Below the pieces are notes generated by a model. That model made no database searches. It saw only the letters and a list, made by a program, of their open reading frames with translations, and was not told where the DNA came from. This document shows, piece by piece, positions 18,419-28,765 of a DNA stretch of 64,000 bases (positions within the stretch are counted from its first letter, which is position 1; every line of letters starts with the position of its first letter). The stretch comes from Yersinia massiliensis (GTDB lineage Bacteria; Pseudomonadota; Gammaproteobacteria; Enterobacterales; Enterobacteriaceae): positions 1,612,001 to 1,676,000 of the forward strand of contig NZ_CP028487.1 of the NCBI RefSeq assembly GCF_003048255.1. Direction: 5' to 3'. Made by a program: the position numbers and the translations under genes.

Positions 18419-19753
18419 ATGTCTACAGATGATCAAAAGGTGGGCCTTATTCCTGTCACCTTAATGGTAGCAGGGAATATAATGGGCTCCGGTGTGTTTT
18501 TATTACCGGCAAATTTAGCTTCAACGGGAGGAATAGCAATATGGGGGTGGCTGGTCACCATTATAGGCGCATTAGCACTATCAATGGTTTATGCCAAAAT
18601 GTCATCTCTAGATGATAGCCCAGGGGGATCTTATGCTTATGCACGGCGTGCGTTTGGCCCCTTTTTAGGTTATCAAACTAACGTTCTTTACTGGTTAGCA
18701 TGTTGGATTGGCAACATTGCGATGGTTGTTATTGGGGTGGGGTACCTCAGCTATTTTTTCCCAATATTGAAAGAGCCAATGGTATTAACGATTACCTGTA
18801 TTGTTATTCTATGGATATTTGTAGGGCTTAATATTATCGGGCCTAAAATGATTACTCGCGTGCAGGCGGTCGCTACGTCACTGGCACTAATACCGATTGT
18901 CGGCGTTGCTTTATTTGGTTGGTTTTGGTTCAAAGGCGAAACCTATATGGCAGCTTGGAATGTCAGCGGTTTGGGGTCATTAGGGGCGATTCAAAGTACC
19001 TTAAACGTTACTTTGTGGTCGTTTATTGGGGTAGAAACTGCTTCGGTGGCTGCTGGCGTCGTGAAAAATCCAAAGCGTAACGTGCCAATTGCCACGATTG
19101 GCGGCGTGTTGATTGCTGCCGTGTCCTATGTCCTATCGAGCACTGCCATCATGGGTATGATCCCCAATGCGCAGTTGCGTGTATCAGCATCGCCTTTTGG
19201 TGATGCTGCTCGTCTTGCTCTGGGGGACACTGCGGGGGCAATTGTTTCACTCTGCGCTGCGCTAGGGTGTTTAGGGTCGCTGGGTGGTTGGACATTAGTT
19301 GCCGGTCAAACCGCTAAAGCCGCTGCTGATGATAAATTATTCCCACCGATTTTCGGTAAGGTCAATAAGGCAGGTACACCTGTTGCTGGCTTATTGATCA
19401 TCGGTGTTCTGATGACGATTTTCCAAATTTGCAGTATTTCACCGAATGCCGCCAAAGAGTTTGGCCTTGTCTCATCTGTTTCGGTTATTTTCACGTTGGT
19501 TCCCTATCTTTATACCTGCGCCGCTTTGCTGCTGGTTGGGCATGGTCATTTAGGAACACAATCAACAACGTATCTCGGTATTACATTGATCGCTTTTATC
19601 TATTGTATTTGGGCTGTGGTCGGTTCAGGAGCCGAACAGGTGATGTGGTCATTCGTTACTCTAATGATTATCACGGCTCTCTATACCTTCAATTATAACC
19701 GTACTCATAAAAACCCATTCCCGCTCGATTCATCTGCTAAAAATGCTCAGTAA
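18419..19753 (+). CDS. adiC: Arginine:agmatine antiporter
   Basis: An APC-superfamily antiporter of 444 residues with about 12 membrane segments, almost collinear with E. coli AdiC. It exchanges external arginine for internal agmatine in extreme acid resistance. '[20 protein letters not shown]' contains the substrate-binding GSG motif of TM1; '[19 protein letters not shown]' holds the TM6 gating Trp. A good AAGGAT ribosome site precedes the ATG. adiA follows 58 bases downstream, an order different from E. coli adiA-adiY-adiC, and no adiY regulator is present here. Confidence 0.95.
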   Translation: MSTDDQKVGLIPVTLMVAGNIMGSGVFLLPANLASTGGIAIWGWLVTIIGALALSMVYAKMSSLDDSPGGSYAYARRAFGPFLGYQTNVLYWLACWIGNIAMVVIGVGYLSYFFPILKEPMVLTITCIVILWIFVGLNIIGPKMITRVQAVATSLALIPIVGVALFGWFWFKGETYMAAWNVSGLGSLGAIQSTLNVTLWSFIGVETASVAAGVVKNPKRNVPIATIGGVLIAAVSYVLSSTAIMGMIPNAQLRVSASPFGDAARLALGDTAGAIVSLCAALGCLGSLGGWTLVAGQTAKAAADDKLFPPIFGKVNKAGTPVAGLLIIGVLMTIFQICSISPNAAKEFGLVSSVSVIFTLVPYLYTCAALLLVGHGHLGTQSTTYLGITLIAFIYCIWAVVGSGAEQVMWSFVTLMIITALYTFNYNRTHKNPFPLDSSAKNAQ

Positions 19754-19811
19754 TTTCGGAATGGACCGATTATCAGTAAGTGATAAGTCATAGCGAATAA
19801 GGACAAAGACA

Positions 19812-22118
19812 ATGATTGATTTAAGTAGCCACAGAAAGCGTAATATTTTGGTCGTCGACAGTAATATTTGTGATTTTAATACTGCCAATGGCCGCGCGGT
19901 TAATGAACTCATTATTGCATTAGATGATATCAATTTTAATGTCATTGCTGCCTCATCATTTGAAGATGGCAGGGCCACGGTGGCCTCAGATGCTTCACTG
20001 TGCTGTATTTTTGTCGATTGGACCTCTGGAGGAAATGATGATGAATCCCACAGTCAAGCATTTGCTCTGCTGAAAGATATTCGTCGCCGCAATAAATCTA
20101 TTCCGGTGTTATTGATGGCGGAACATTCCTGCATAGATAGCTTGAATTTAGACACCATGAAGATGGTCAATGAGTTTGTCTGGATGCATGAAGATACGGC
20201 GGAGTTTATTGCTGCTCGAGCGAAAGCGCTCATAAACAAATATTACCAACAGTTATTACCTCCCTTCACCAAAGCCCTGTTGCAGTATACGGAAGACAAC
20301 CCTGAATACTCGTGGGCAGCACCCGGGCATCAGGGAGGCGTAGCTTTTAGCAAAAGTGCCGTGGGGCGAGAGTTTTTGGATTTCTTTGGCGAAAATTTAT
20401 TTCGCTCAGATACCGGCATTGAGCGGGCGGCCTTGGGGTCCTTACTTGATCACAGTGGGCCAATAAAAGAGTCAGAGTCTTACGTGGCGCAAATTTTTGG
20501 CGCACACATCAGTTACTCAATGCTAAATGGGACTTCGGGTTCAAATCGCGCCATTATGACGGCAGTAGTGGGTGATAGACAGATTGCGCTGTGTGATCGA
20601 AATTGTCATAAATCCATCGAGCAGGGCTTGGTATTAACCGGTGCCTTGCCGGTATTCTTTATCCCAACACGCAACCGCTACGGGATAATCGGTCCTATTC
20701 CCAAAGCACAATTTCAACCTGCCGCTATTACCAAGAAAATCACTCAGAATCCGTTAAGTGGGATGGCTTCGGGCCAAAAGCCTGTCTATGCGGTGATCAC
20801 CAACTGTACCTATGACGGCATGTGTTACAACGCGAAGCAGGCCGAGGAACTGCTGGCGAAAAGTGTCGATCAAATCCATTTTGATGAGGCATGGTATGCC
20901 TATGCGCGCTTCAATCCTCTTTACCGCGATCGCTTTGCTATGCGTGGGGCGGCGGCTGACCATAGCCCGAAAGGGCCGACTGTCTTTGCCTCGCAATCAA
21001 CACATAAATTGCTCGCAGCATTATCTCAGGCTTCCTATATCCATGTGAGGAATGGCAAGAAACCGATTGAACACTCACGCTTTAATGAGTCCTATATGCT
21101 GCAATCCACTACCTCGCCACTCTATGCCATTATCGCTGCCAATGAAGTCGGTGCGGCGATGATGGAGGGCGAACAAGGTGAGATGCTCACACAAGAGGTC
21201 ATTGAAGAGGCGGTTGATTTCCGTTTAGCACTGGCGCGTGCACATGATGCTTTTGCTAAACAAGGTGAGTGGTTCTTTAAGCCTTGGAATCCGCCGGAAA
21301 TCACTGAAAGTAAGAGCGGTAAAAAAATTCCTTTTGCGCAAGCGTCTAGAGAACAGCTTGCTACCGATCCAAGCTGTTGGGTGCTCAAACCGGGTGAGTT
21401 GTGGCATGGTTTTGATCAACTGGAGGATGGCTGGTGCATGTTGGACCCTATCAAAGCCGGCATTATGGTGCCGGGAATGGGAGATGATGGCACTTTAATG
21501 GACAAGGGTATTCCTGCCGCAATTGTGACTGAATTCCTCGGGCAGCGAGGGATTGTTCCTTCACGAACGACTGATTTTATGGTGCTGTGTCTGTTTTCAG
21601 TCGGGGTGACCAAAGGGAAGTGGGGGACGTTAATCAACGTGTTATTGGAGTTCAAACAGCATTATGACAGCAACACACCCCTGTCAATTTGTCTGCCGAA
21701 TCTCGCAAAAAACTATCCGCAACAATATGGACACTTGGGTCTGAAAACATTATGTGACAGCATGTTTTCTTACATGAAAGTCAGTGAAATGGATAAGTTA
21801 CAGGCGACAGCATTTAGTCAGTTACCCTCGCCAGAAACCTTGCCTCGACACGCTTTTCAAGCCCAAATGGCGGGGCGTTGTGAACTACTGCCTCTGGATA
21901 AATTAGCTGGGCGTATTTCTGCTGTTGGGGTGATTCCCTACCCACCGGGTATTCCGATTGTGATGCCGGGAGAGAGCTTTGGCCGTGATGATGAGCCGTG
22001 GTTGTGCTATATCCGCAGCTTAACTGATTGGGGACAGCACTTCCCAGGATTCGAAAAAATTCTGGAAGGTTCGGAACAGAAAGACGGGCAATACTATATA
22101 TGGGTACTGAAGGAATAG
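19812..22118 (+). CDS. adiA: Biodegradative arginine decarboxylase
   Basis: A PLP enzyme of 768 residues (E. coli AdiA about 755) that converts arginine to agmatine, consuming a proton. The N-terminal response-regulator-like wing domain spans about 1-150, followed by the fold-I PLP core. 'STHKLLAALSQASYIH' gives the Schiff-base lysine, Lys399, and 'HFDEAWYAYARFNPLY' the PLP-stacking region. With AdiC it forms the arginine acid-resistance system. Its last codons (WVLKE-stop) are the first unit of a tandem repeat that continues past the stop. Confidence 0.95.
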   Translation: MIDLSSHRKRNILVVDSNICDFNTANGRAVNELIIALDDINFNVIAASSFEDGRATVASDASLCCIFVDWTSGGNDDESHSQAFALLKDIRRRNKSIPVLLMAEHSCIDSLNLDTMKMVNEFVWMHEDTAEFIAARAKALINKYYQQLLPPFTKALLQYTEDNPEYSWAAPGHQGGVAFSKSAVGREFLDFFGENLFRSDTGIERAALGSLLDHSGPIKESESYVAQIFGAHISYSMLNGTSGSNRAIMTAVVGDRQIALCDRNCHKSIEQGLVLTGALPVFFIPTRNRYGIIGPIPKAQFQPAAITKKITQNPLSGMASGQKPVYAVITNCTYDGMCYNAKQAEELLAKSVDQIHFDEAWYAYARFNPLYRDRFAMRGAAADHSPKGPTVFASQSTHKLLAALSQASYIHVRNGKKPIEHSRFNESYMLQSTTSPLYAIIAANEVGAAMMEGEQGEMLTQEVIEEAVDFRLALARAHDAFAKQGEWFFKPWNPPEITESKSGKKIPFAQASREQLATDPSCWVLKPGELWHGFDQLEDGWCMLDPIKAGIMVPGMGDDGTLMDKGIPAAIVTEFLGQRGIVPSRTTDFMVLCLFSVGVTKGKWGTLINVLLEFKQHYDSNTPLSICLPNLAKNYPQQYGHLGLKTLCDSMFSYMKVSEMDKLQATAFSQLPSPETLPRHAFQAQMAGRCELLPLDKLAGRISAVGVIPYPPGIPIVMPGESFGRDDEPWLCYIRSLTDWGQHFPGFEKILEGSEQKDGQYYIWVLKE

Positions 22119-22199
22119 AATATGGGTACTGAAGGAATAGATTTGGGTCCTGAAGGAATAGTTTTGGGTACTGAAACAGTAGATTTGAATACTGAATAA
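22101..22199 (+). repeat. Tandem repeat built on the adiA 3' end
   Basis: Five imperfect units begin at 22101, 22123, 22144, 22165 and 22186 (spacing 22, 21, 21, 21). The first, TGGGTACTGAAGGAATAG, encodes the last residues and stop of adiA. Later units diverge progressively. Because the first step is 22 bases, the downstream copies are read in another frame and stay open after the adiA TAG up to a TAA at 22197-22199. This is a likely variable-number tandem repeat locus. Confidence 0.85.
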
Positions 22200-22267
22200 G
22201 TTGTCGCAGCGACTGTTTTACCATTAATCACACGGAGTAGACATTACTCCGTGTGATGGAATGAGGA

Positions 22268-22453
22268 CTAAGGAGACTCGTGACCATTGTTGGATAAGCC
22301 TTCAGGACCTACATCAGGCACTGGGGAGGATTCTACGGCTTCAGTTTCCTGCGGGGTGGTTGAACGAGTGTAGATGTTCAGCCCAGCCAGAAAAACGCCA
22401 CCTAATGAACTCAGAGCCATGATCGCAATCAGGATAATGAGTGCTTTTCTCAG
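22268..22453 (-). CDS. Small single-pass membrane protein
   Basis: A predicted protein of 61 residues with one N-terminal hydrophobic helix ('LIILIAIMALSSLGGVFLAG', about residues 5-24) and an acidic, proline-rich tail. I chose the ATG at 22453; an in-frame GTG at 22468 would add five residues. It is not recognised. It converges with adiA and precedes nothing obvious. The clear helix and proper stop favour a real gene, but no function can be given. Confidence 0.5.
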   Translation of the reverse strand: MRKALIILIAIMALSSLGGVFLAGLNIYTRSTTPQETEAVESSPVPDVGPEGLSNNGHESP

Positions 22454-22543
22454 CATAATTATTTTCACTTTTTATCTAACCAGCGGGAATTATAGCCTGT
22501 TCATTCAATGAAACAACTGTGTTGCATTCTTGATGCAAAAAGA

Positions 22544-23434
22544 TTACCGCGGCTTAAACAGAAATTTCCCCAGCGTCACTAATACGACGGCAGAGACAAT
22601 CACGGCCAATGCACACCATTCGGTCACTGACAAGCTTTCGCCAGCAAAACCAATGCCTAGCAACACTGCAACGACGGGGTTCACATAGGCATAACTGGTG
22701 GCGACCGCTGGGCGAACATTTTTCAACAAAAACATATAAGCGCTGATTGCCAGCATCGAACCGAAAACAATCAAGTAAAGTAACGCGAGAATGCCACCCG
22801 TCGAGGGCATTTGCTCTAGCTCTTCACCACTAAAGGTACTGGCCAATAACAGCACAACCCCAGCTACTAACATCTGTGCCGCGCCGGACATCGCACCAGC
22901 GGGTAATGCCATACGTGAACTCCAAACGGAGCCGAACGCCCAACTGGCGGAAGCGAGTAATATCAGCACTGCCCCCATAGGGTTACCCAGCAAATTGCTA
23001 CCCGTATTCAGTAATATGATGCCGACCAAACCCAGAGCAATCCCCGCCCATTCTAGTTTTGTATTGCGCATCCCCCACAACATGCTAAAGCAGAGTGTGA
23101 AGAGTGGTACGGTGGCGACCATGACAGCAGCAATACCCGATGGGACATGCTGGTGCTCAGCGATGGTGACAAGCCCATTACCGATTGCCAATAATAAAAT
23201 ACCGATCGCACTGGCTCCCATCCATTGGCGCAACGTGGGCAAGGCATGACCTCGGATGGCAAGGAAACTGAACAGTAGAACCCCCGCAATCAGATAGCGT
23301 AAGCCTGCCATCATCAACGGCGGCCAGCTCTCCACACCGATACGGATGACCAGATAAGTTGAACCCCAAACGAAATATAAGGTGAACAGTGAACCGATCA
23401 GCAACCACAAATTACGGTTATTTTGCTTTAACAT
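22544..23434 (-). CDS. yedA: DMT-superfamily exporter YedA
   Basis: A 296-residue EamA/RhaT-type transporter with about 10 membrane segments in two EamA repeats. It closely follows E. coli YedA ('YFVWGSTYLVIRIGVESWPPLMMAG', given here as separate landmarks 'WGSTYLVIR' and 'ESWPPLMMAG'; 'SYAYVNPVVAVLLG' near the end). The exported substrate is unknown; amino acids or drugs are typical of the family. It is transcribed alone on the minus strand. Confidence 0.85.
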   Translation of the reverse strand: MLKQNNRNLWLLIGSLFTLYFVWGSTYLVIRIGVESWPPLMMAGLRYLIAGVLLFSFLAIRGHALPTLRQWMGASAIGILLLAIGNGLVTIAEHQHVPSGIAAVMVATVPLFTLCFSMLWGMRNTKLEWAGIALGLVGIILLNTGSNLLGNPMGAVLILLASASWAFGSVWSSRMALPAGAMSGAAQMLVAGVVLLLASTFSGEELEQMPSTGGILALLYLIVFGSMLAISAYMFLLKNVRPAVATSYAYVNPVVAVLLGIGFAGESLSVTEWCALAVIVSAVVLVTLGKFLFKPR

Positions 23435-23686
23435 AGTTCTTCAACAAAGAAAGAGCGGTAAAACACAGATGCATCAGTAAACATGAGAATAGCGGTGGTT
23501 AGCAAAGGTTTTTATCATTTATTTTTGTTTTAGCTTTTCGTCTAAATTTTGCACTAAAACAGAGGGTTATTCTTAAAGATAAGCACTGAAAGGTGTGCTG
23601 GCAGTGGCACATTCTGTGCTTTCCATGAAAGCAAAAAACATTTCCAACATAAAAATACCCTACAAATCTTTAGGGCGAAAACCGTT

Positions 23687-23812
23687 ACCAGCAATGGATC
23701 CAGCAGGCGGATTTTTCTTTCACGGATGGAAAACAAGAAGCGAAACGAAAAGGTGCGGTTGTTGAGGCATTACGTGATACGACGTTATTGGCGGTGATCG
23801 CTGTTCAATAGC
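23687..23812 (+). pseudogene. Possible gene remnant upstream of the porin terminator
   Basis: A short open stretch that begins right after an in-frame stop and encodes 'YQQWIQQADFSFTDGK' and a C-terminal 'EALRDTTLLAVIAVQ' before a TAG. The composition looks protein-like, but there is no start codon. It may be the last third of a lost gene. I do not recognise the family. The rest of 23435-23933 shows nothing else apart from the porin terminator. Confidence 0.25.
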
Positions 23813-23821
23813 TTGCCTATA

Positions 23822-23847
23822 ATAAAAAAGCCGGGAAATATCCCGGC
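23822..23847 (-). terminator. Intrinsic terminator of the porin gene
   Basis: On the minus strand GCCGGGA pairs with TCCCGGC around a 4-base loop, followed directly by a run of T. It lies about 90 bases past the porin stop codon. Confidence 0.8.
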
Positions 23848-23933
23848 ATAATGAAAAATGACTCATTAAATTCACAGATCACATTGAAGCATTCAAACAG
23901 TAAGACAATGAGGATAATACCGATATAACGTGA

Positions 23934-25049
23934 TTAGAACTGATAAACCAAACCGACAGCAATAACGTTGTCTGTATTCAATTTCAGTTTGTTATCATCA
24001 TTCAGTTGGTTGATTTTATAATCAACGTAAGTGGACATGTTCTTATTGAAGTAATAAGAAGCGCCGATATCAACATATTTAACTAAATCTGCATCACCGA
24101 TACCTTCGATATCTTTGCCTTTAGATTGAATATAGGCCAATGAAGGTTTTAAGCCGAAATCGAACAGGTATTGTGCAACGATTTCTACGTTCTGTGTTTT
24201 ATTAGCAAAACCACTGACGCTGGTTGATACGTTATTGATTACCGCAGTACCAGAAATCGGCGTCATATTACGGGTTTCAGCATACATTGCGGCCAGATAA
24301 ACACCGTTATCATCATATTTCAGGCCAGTGGTCCAAGCGTCAGCTTTATCACCTTTACCGAAGTTACCGTTCTTTTGCGCGGTGGTACGGTTAGATGAAG
24401 CAAAGGCAGCACCTACGCTCACACCTGCGCCAATCTCGTAACTGGAAGACATGCCGAAGCCGTCGCCATTTTGTTTGGTCATGTCAGCACGGCCGTTGTT
24501 GCTATCCGCTTCGCTGCCATTTTTACCTTGATATTGCAGGGAGAATTTCAGGCCATCAACCAAGCCGAAGAAGTCGGTGTTGCGATACGTTGCCACGCCT
24601 GTAGTACGGCCAGTCATAAAGTTATCAGTTCGGGTGTAGCTGTCGTTACCGAACTCAGGCAGCATATCGGTCCAAGCGGCGACGTCATATAACACGCCGT
24701 AGTTACGACCATAGTCAATAGAGCCTAAATTGCCGTAACGCAAACCAGCAAATGCTAAACGTGTTTTATTATCTTTTGTTTCTTGGCTTTCAGCGTAGTT
24801 AGCTGCAACGTTATATTCCCACTGGCCGTAACCGGTCAGTTGGTCAGTAATTTTTGTGGCACCTTTAAATCCAAAACGGACGTAAGATTTATCACCATCA
24901 CTTTTATTATTGTCTGAGAAGTAATGCAGTGCTTTTACTTTTCCGTATAAATCAAGCTTGTTACCGTCTTTATTATAAATTTCTGCTGCGTGTGAAGTGG
25001 TGGCAACTAATAAGGCCGGTACTAGGATTGCCAGAATATTACGTTTCAT
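23934..25049 (-). CDS. OmpC/OmpF-family general porin
   Basis: An outer-membrane trimeric porin of 371 residues for small hydrophilic solutes. It has a signal peptide of about 21 residues ('...SHAA'), an N-terminal '[16 protein letters not shown]' typical of enterobacterial porins, and a terminal 'VGLVYQF' ending in the phenylalanine needed for outer-membrane assembly. The loop 3 region holds '[13 protein letters not shown]'. Which paralogue (OmpC, OmpF or a third) it represents cannot be settled here, so no symbol is given. dinG is divergent. Confidence 0.9.
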   Translation of the reverse strand: MKRNILAILVPALLVATTSHAAEIYNKDGNKLDLYGKVKALHYFSDNNKSDGDKSYVRFGFKGATKITDQLTGYGQWEYNVAANYAESQETKDNKTRLAFAGLRYGNLGSIDYGRNYGVLYDVAAWTDMLPEFGNDSYTRTDNFMTGRTTGVATYRNTDFFGLVDGLKFSLQYQGKNGSEADSNNGRADMTKQNGDGFGMSSSYEIGAGVSVGAAFASSNRTTAQKNGNFGKGDKADAWTTGLKYDDNGVYLAAMYAETRNMTPISGTAVINNVSTSVSGFANKTQNVEIVAQYLFDFGLKPSLAYIQSKGKDIEGIGDADLVKYVDIGASYYFNKNMSTYVDYKINQLNDDNKLKLNTDNVIAVGLVYQF

Positions 25050-25342
25050 ATTTTGCCCTGTTTCTCTTATTTGAAAAAACGCGAATGGTAGAATTTTTTG
25101 CTGTATTCAATATCTGTCTGAATTCGTCCAGCGCAGAATTTTTACCGCATCTGTGTGATAGATTTATGACAAATCATAAATAACGGCAACATTCCGTAAA
25201 TTTCATCTTACTGTCATTTGCGCAAGCAGCAGATTTCAGCTACGACGCTGCAAAATTCAACGGCGAATAAGCCGCCTTTCAGGCTGACGTGAGCCTTGTG
25301 GTATGGGACAATAGGACAACATTCAGTTTAGATAAGATATGC

Positions 25343-27520
25343 ATGGCGTTATCCCCAGCAGTAAAAGAACAAATAAGTCAGTGGTATAAGGCGCTTTCGC
25401 AGCAGATCCCCGATTTTATTTCCCGCGCACCACAGCGCCAGATGATAGCCGAAGTGGCAAAAACACTGGCGGGAGATGCTGGCCGCCATTTAGCCATTGA
25501 GGCGCCGACGGGCGTTGGCAAAACGTTGTCCTATCTGATTCCCGGTATTGCGGTTGGGCGAGCCGAAAGCAAACCGTTGGTGGTCAGTACCGCGAACGTG
25601 GCATTACAAGACCAGATTTACAGCAAAGATCTGCCACTGCTGAAAAAGATTATTCCAGACCTTAAGTTCACCGGTGCCTTTGGGCGCGGGCGCTATGTCT
25701 GTCCGCGTAATTTGGCCGCGATGTGCACTGATGTTTCTGGGCAGGGCGACCTATCGCTGTTTCTCGGTGATGAACTTGCGCCCGCTAATGGCGAAGAACA
25801 AGCAACCTGCTTGGCACTCACTAAGTCATTGAACAGCCATGTTTGGGATGGGTTACGCGACCATCATCAGTTATCACTCAGTGATAGCTTGTGGGCAAAA
25901 CTGAGTACTGATAAGGCCAACTGCCTTGGGCGTAATTGTCACTATTTTCGTGAATGCCCTTTTTTTATTGCCCGTAAAGAGATTGAAAGTGCCGATGTCG
26001 TGGTCGCAAACCACGCTTTAGTGATGGCGGCATTGGAAACGGAATCTGTGTTGCCCAATCCTAAAGAGCTCTTGTTGGTGTTGGATGAAGGCCACCATTT
26101 GCCTGATGTGGCACGCGATGCCCTTGAAATCGAAGGTGAGATCACCGCTGTTTTCGCCAATATGCAGTTGGATATGATTGTACGACTGGTGGATCAATGC
26201 ATGGTGCAGTATCGGCCGAAGAATCCTCCCAGCTTATCGAATCCGGAGCGCTTGAAAGATCATTGTGAGCAACTACGCGAACTGATGTTGAGTGTGGAGC
26301 AGCAAGTGAGTCAACTGTTGCCTGCTGAAGGCAACCCAGCGGTGTACCGTTTTGAGATGGGTGAACTGCCCGACAGTTTGACGGAAGACTGTGCCAAATT
26401 ATTCAAGTTAACTGATGCCTTACGGGGCTTGGCTGAATTTGTTCTCAATGATTTGAGTGAACAAACGGGTAAGCACGACATTGTCCGATTACACCGCGCG
26501 ATTATCCAAATGAGCCGGACACTGGGCTATCTTGAGGCCATGAGCAAACTGTGGCGTTTGGCCGCGATGGCTAAAGCGTCGAACGCCCCGATTTCAAAGT
26601 GGGTCACCCGCGAATATCGCGAGAATCAAACGCATCTCTATTTCCACTGTGTGGGCATCCGCGTCAGCGATCAGCTTGATAAAATGCTCTGGCGTAAAGT
26701 CCCCCATGTGATTGTGACTTCAGCGACGTTACGTTCACTGAACAGTTTTGGCCGCCTACAGGAACTCAGTGGGCTGAGCGAAAAGGGCGGCGACCGGTTT
26801 GAAGCGTTATCGTCACCGTTCAATCATATTGATCAAGGGAAGTTAGTTATTCCCAAAATGCGTTTTGAGCCAACGATGGCCAATGAAGCTGAGCATCTAG
26901 CTGAAATGGCACATTTCTTCCGCGCGCAGCAAGCTAGCGGGCGACATAAGGGAATGTTGATTCTGTTCAGCAGCCACAGAGCGATGCAAACCTTCCTTAG
27001 CCATGTCACCGATTTAAGGTTGATGCTGTTAGTGCAGGGGGATCAACCACGATATCGGCTGGTCGAAGAGCACCGCAAACGGGTGAAAAGCGGTACTGCA
27101 AGTGTACTGATTGGCCTGCAATCCTTCGCTGAAGGGTTGGATTTAAAAGGTGAATTACTGACTCAAGTCCATATTCATAAAATATCATTCCCACCGATTG
27201 ATAGCCCAGTGATCCTCACGGAAGGCGAATGGTTAAAATCATTGAAACGCTATCCATTCGAAGTGCAAAGCTTGCCGAGCGCCTCGTTTAACTTGATCCA
27301 GCAAGTTGGACGGTTGATCCGAAGCCATAAATGCCATGGTGAAATTGTTATCTATGACCGACGATTAATAACCAAGGGTTATGGTTCGAGATTATTAGCC
27401 GCATTGCCCATTTTCCCGATTGAGCAGCCGGATATGCCGGAGGGGGAAATACCCTCTACATCATTGAATTTAAAAGTAGTTAAGACCGTGGCGAAGAAAG
27501 GGCGTAAAAAGCGGGGGTAG
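25343..27520 (+). CDS. dinG: ATP-dependent DNA helicase DinG
   Basis: A 5'-3' superfamily 2 helicase of 725 residues (E. coli 716) with an iron-sulfur cluster, used in DNA repair and R-loop removal. Walker A is 'EAPTGVGKT', Walker B is the DEAH box 'LDEGHHLPD', and motif VI is 'QQVGRLIRS'. Cluster cysteines appear in 'RYVCPRN', 'CLGRNCHYFRECPFF'. I chose the ATG at 25343 (MALSPAVK), matching the E. coli N-terminus; an upstream in-frame start would add 18 unrelated residues. Confidence 0.95.
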   Translation: MALSPAVKEQISQWYKALSQQIPDFISRAPQRQMIAEVAKTLAGDAGRHLAIEAPTGVGKTLSYLIPGIAVGRAESKPLVVSTANVALQDQIYSKDLPLLKKIIPDLKFTGAFGRGRYVCPRNLAAMCTDVSGQGDLSLFLGDELAPANGEEQATCLALTKSLNSHVWDGLRDHHQLSLSDSLWAKLSTDKANCLGRNCHYFRECPFFIARKEIESADVVVANHALVMAALETESVLPNPKELLLVLDEGHHLPDVARDALEIEGEITAVFANMQLDMIVRLVDQCMVQYRPKNPPSLSNPERLKDHCEQLRELMLSVEQQVSQLLPAEGNPAVYRFEMGELPDSLTEDCAKLFKLTDALRGLAEFVLNDLSEQTGKHDIVRLHRAIIQMSRTLGYLEAMSKLWRLAAMAKASNAPISKWVTREYRENQTHLYFHCVGIRVSDQLDKMLWRKVPHVIVTSATLRSLNSFGRLQELSGLSEKGGDRFEALSSPFNHIDQGKLVIPKMRFEPTMANEAEHLAEMAHFFRAQQASGRHKGMLILFSSHRAMQTFLSHVTDLRLMLLVQGDQPRYRLVEEHRKRVKSGTASVLIGLQSFAEGLDLKGELLTQVHIHKISFPPIDSPVILTEGEWLKSLKRYPFEVQSLPSASFNLIQQVGRLIRSHKCHGEIVIYDRRLITKGYGSRLLAALPIFPIEQPDMPEGEIPSTSLNLKVVKTVAKKGRKKRG

Positions 27521-27750
27521 CTTTAGGCATTTTTAATTTAGGCACCTATTAGATCCAATAATTGCTCTGGTAAACCATTTACGCTGAAATCTATCCGAAT
27601 ATAGTTATTTATGACTAAAATTTAATCAGCCGCTGGGGAGCTGACCCTAACAAGTCAAGCCTGATCGTACCGTCGGTGTAAATTGCTGGTGATGAGTGAG
27701 TGATGATGCTAGCGATTATCAACCTATTTATCGGGTAGGGGTGAGGCAGA

Positions 27751-28449
27751 ATGAAACAGCTAATGGCAGAGTTTATTGGCACTTTCTGGTTGGTACTCGG
27801 CGGTTGTGGCAGTGCAGTATTAGCCGCTATGTTCCCTGTGGCGGGGATTGGCTTTCTTGGCGTGGCATTGGCATTTGGCCTGACGGTGGTCACGATGGCT
27901 TATGCATTAGGGCATGTCTCCGGCGCACATTTTAATCCGGCGATATCGTTGGGTTTATGGGTCGGTGGCCGCTTCCCGGGGGCACAACTTGTGCCCTATA
28001 TTGTGGCGCAGGTACTGGGTGGCTTGGTGGGTGCGGCAATTTTGTACATGATTGCTAGCGGTAAAGCGGGATTTGATGTGAGTGCTGGATTCGCCACTAA
28101 TGGTTTCGGTGTTCGTTCACCGGGCGGCTATAGCTTACAAGCCGTATTGGTGGCTGAGGTCGTGTTAACCATGGGGTTTGTGATGGTGGTGATGGGGGCA
28201 ACAGATAGCCGTTCTCATGCTGCGGCTGCACCTCTGGCCATCGGTTTATGTCTCACACTGATTCATTTAATCAGTATCCCCGTGGATAACACCTCGGTAA
28301 ATCCTGCACGGAGTACCGGTGTGGCTATTTTTGCCGGAGGCATTGCATTGCAACAATTGTGGGTGTTCTGGCTGGCGCCTTTGGTAGGGGGGGCTTTAGG
28401 TGGAGCAATCTACCGCGTGCTGTTTAGTCCACCAGAAGAGATAAAATAA
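27751..28449 (+). CDS. aqpZ: Aquaporin Z
   Basis: An inner-membrane water channel of 232 residues (E. coli 231) with six membrane segments. Both signature loops are present: 'HFNPAIS' and 'SVNPARS'. The arginine of the selectivity filter is in the second loop. It allows rapid water movement in osmotic adjustment. GAGGCAG precedes the ATG. Confidence 0.95.
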   Translation: MKQLMAEFIGTFWLVLGGCGSAVLAAMFPVAGIGFLGVALAFGLTVVTMAYALGHVSGAHFNPAISLGLWVGGRFPGAQLVPYIVAQVLGGLVGAAILYMIASGKAGFDVSAGFATNGFGVRSPGGYSLQAVLVAEVVLTMGFVMVVMGATDSRSHAAAAPLAIGLCLTLIHLISIPVDNTSVNPARSTGVAIFAGGIALQQLWVFWLAPLVGGALGGAIYRVLFSPPEEIK

Positions 28450-28461
28450 CGTCCATCATCG

Positions 28462-28496
28462 ACAGGCTGCAACGAGGTTTTATCTCAGCAGCCTGT
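28462..28496 (+). terminator. Hairpin after aqpZ
   Basis: ACAGGCTGC (28462-28470) pairs with GCAGCCTGT (28488-28496), a perfect 9-bp stem with a 17-base loop 12 bases after the stop, followed by TTC. It is a probable terminator. The remaining bases to 28765 contain no gene I can support, only the ybiB promoter region. Confidence 0.5.
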
Positions 28497-28765
28497 TTCA
28501 AGACTCGTTCACGCCCAAGCGCCTATTCTGGCGTTCGAATGGCTATTGATGGTGATGGCTGACTTCGTATTATCTAACCTTGATGACAATATTCCATTGT
28601 CCAAAGCATTCCTCTCTTAACTGCATTTTCCTCTTAGCCCCTCCCTAGGTGACAACATTTCATCTAACGCAACAATTGCGGGTATATCGATTACTATCAG
28701 TGATAAAGTTTCAGCAATATATAGCCTGATGATAACTAACATGATGACAGGGGAAGCGGCGCACC

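Noticed and set aside
21814..22224. Minus-strand frame with periodic 'LFLQYP' residues
   Set aside because: It is the complement of the adiA 3' repeat and coding strand; the periodicity comes from the repeat, and no ribosome site is seen.
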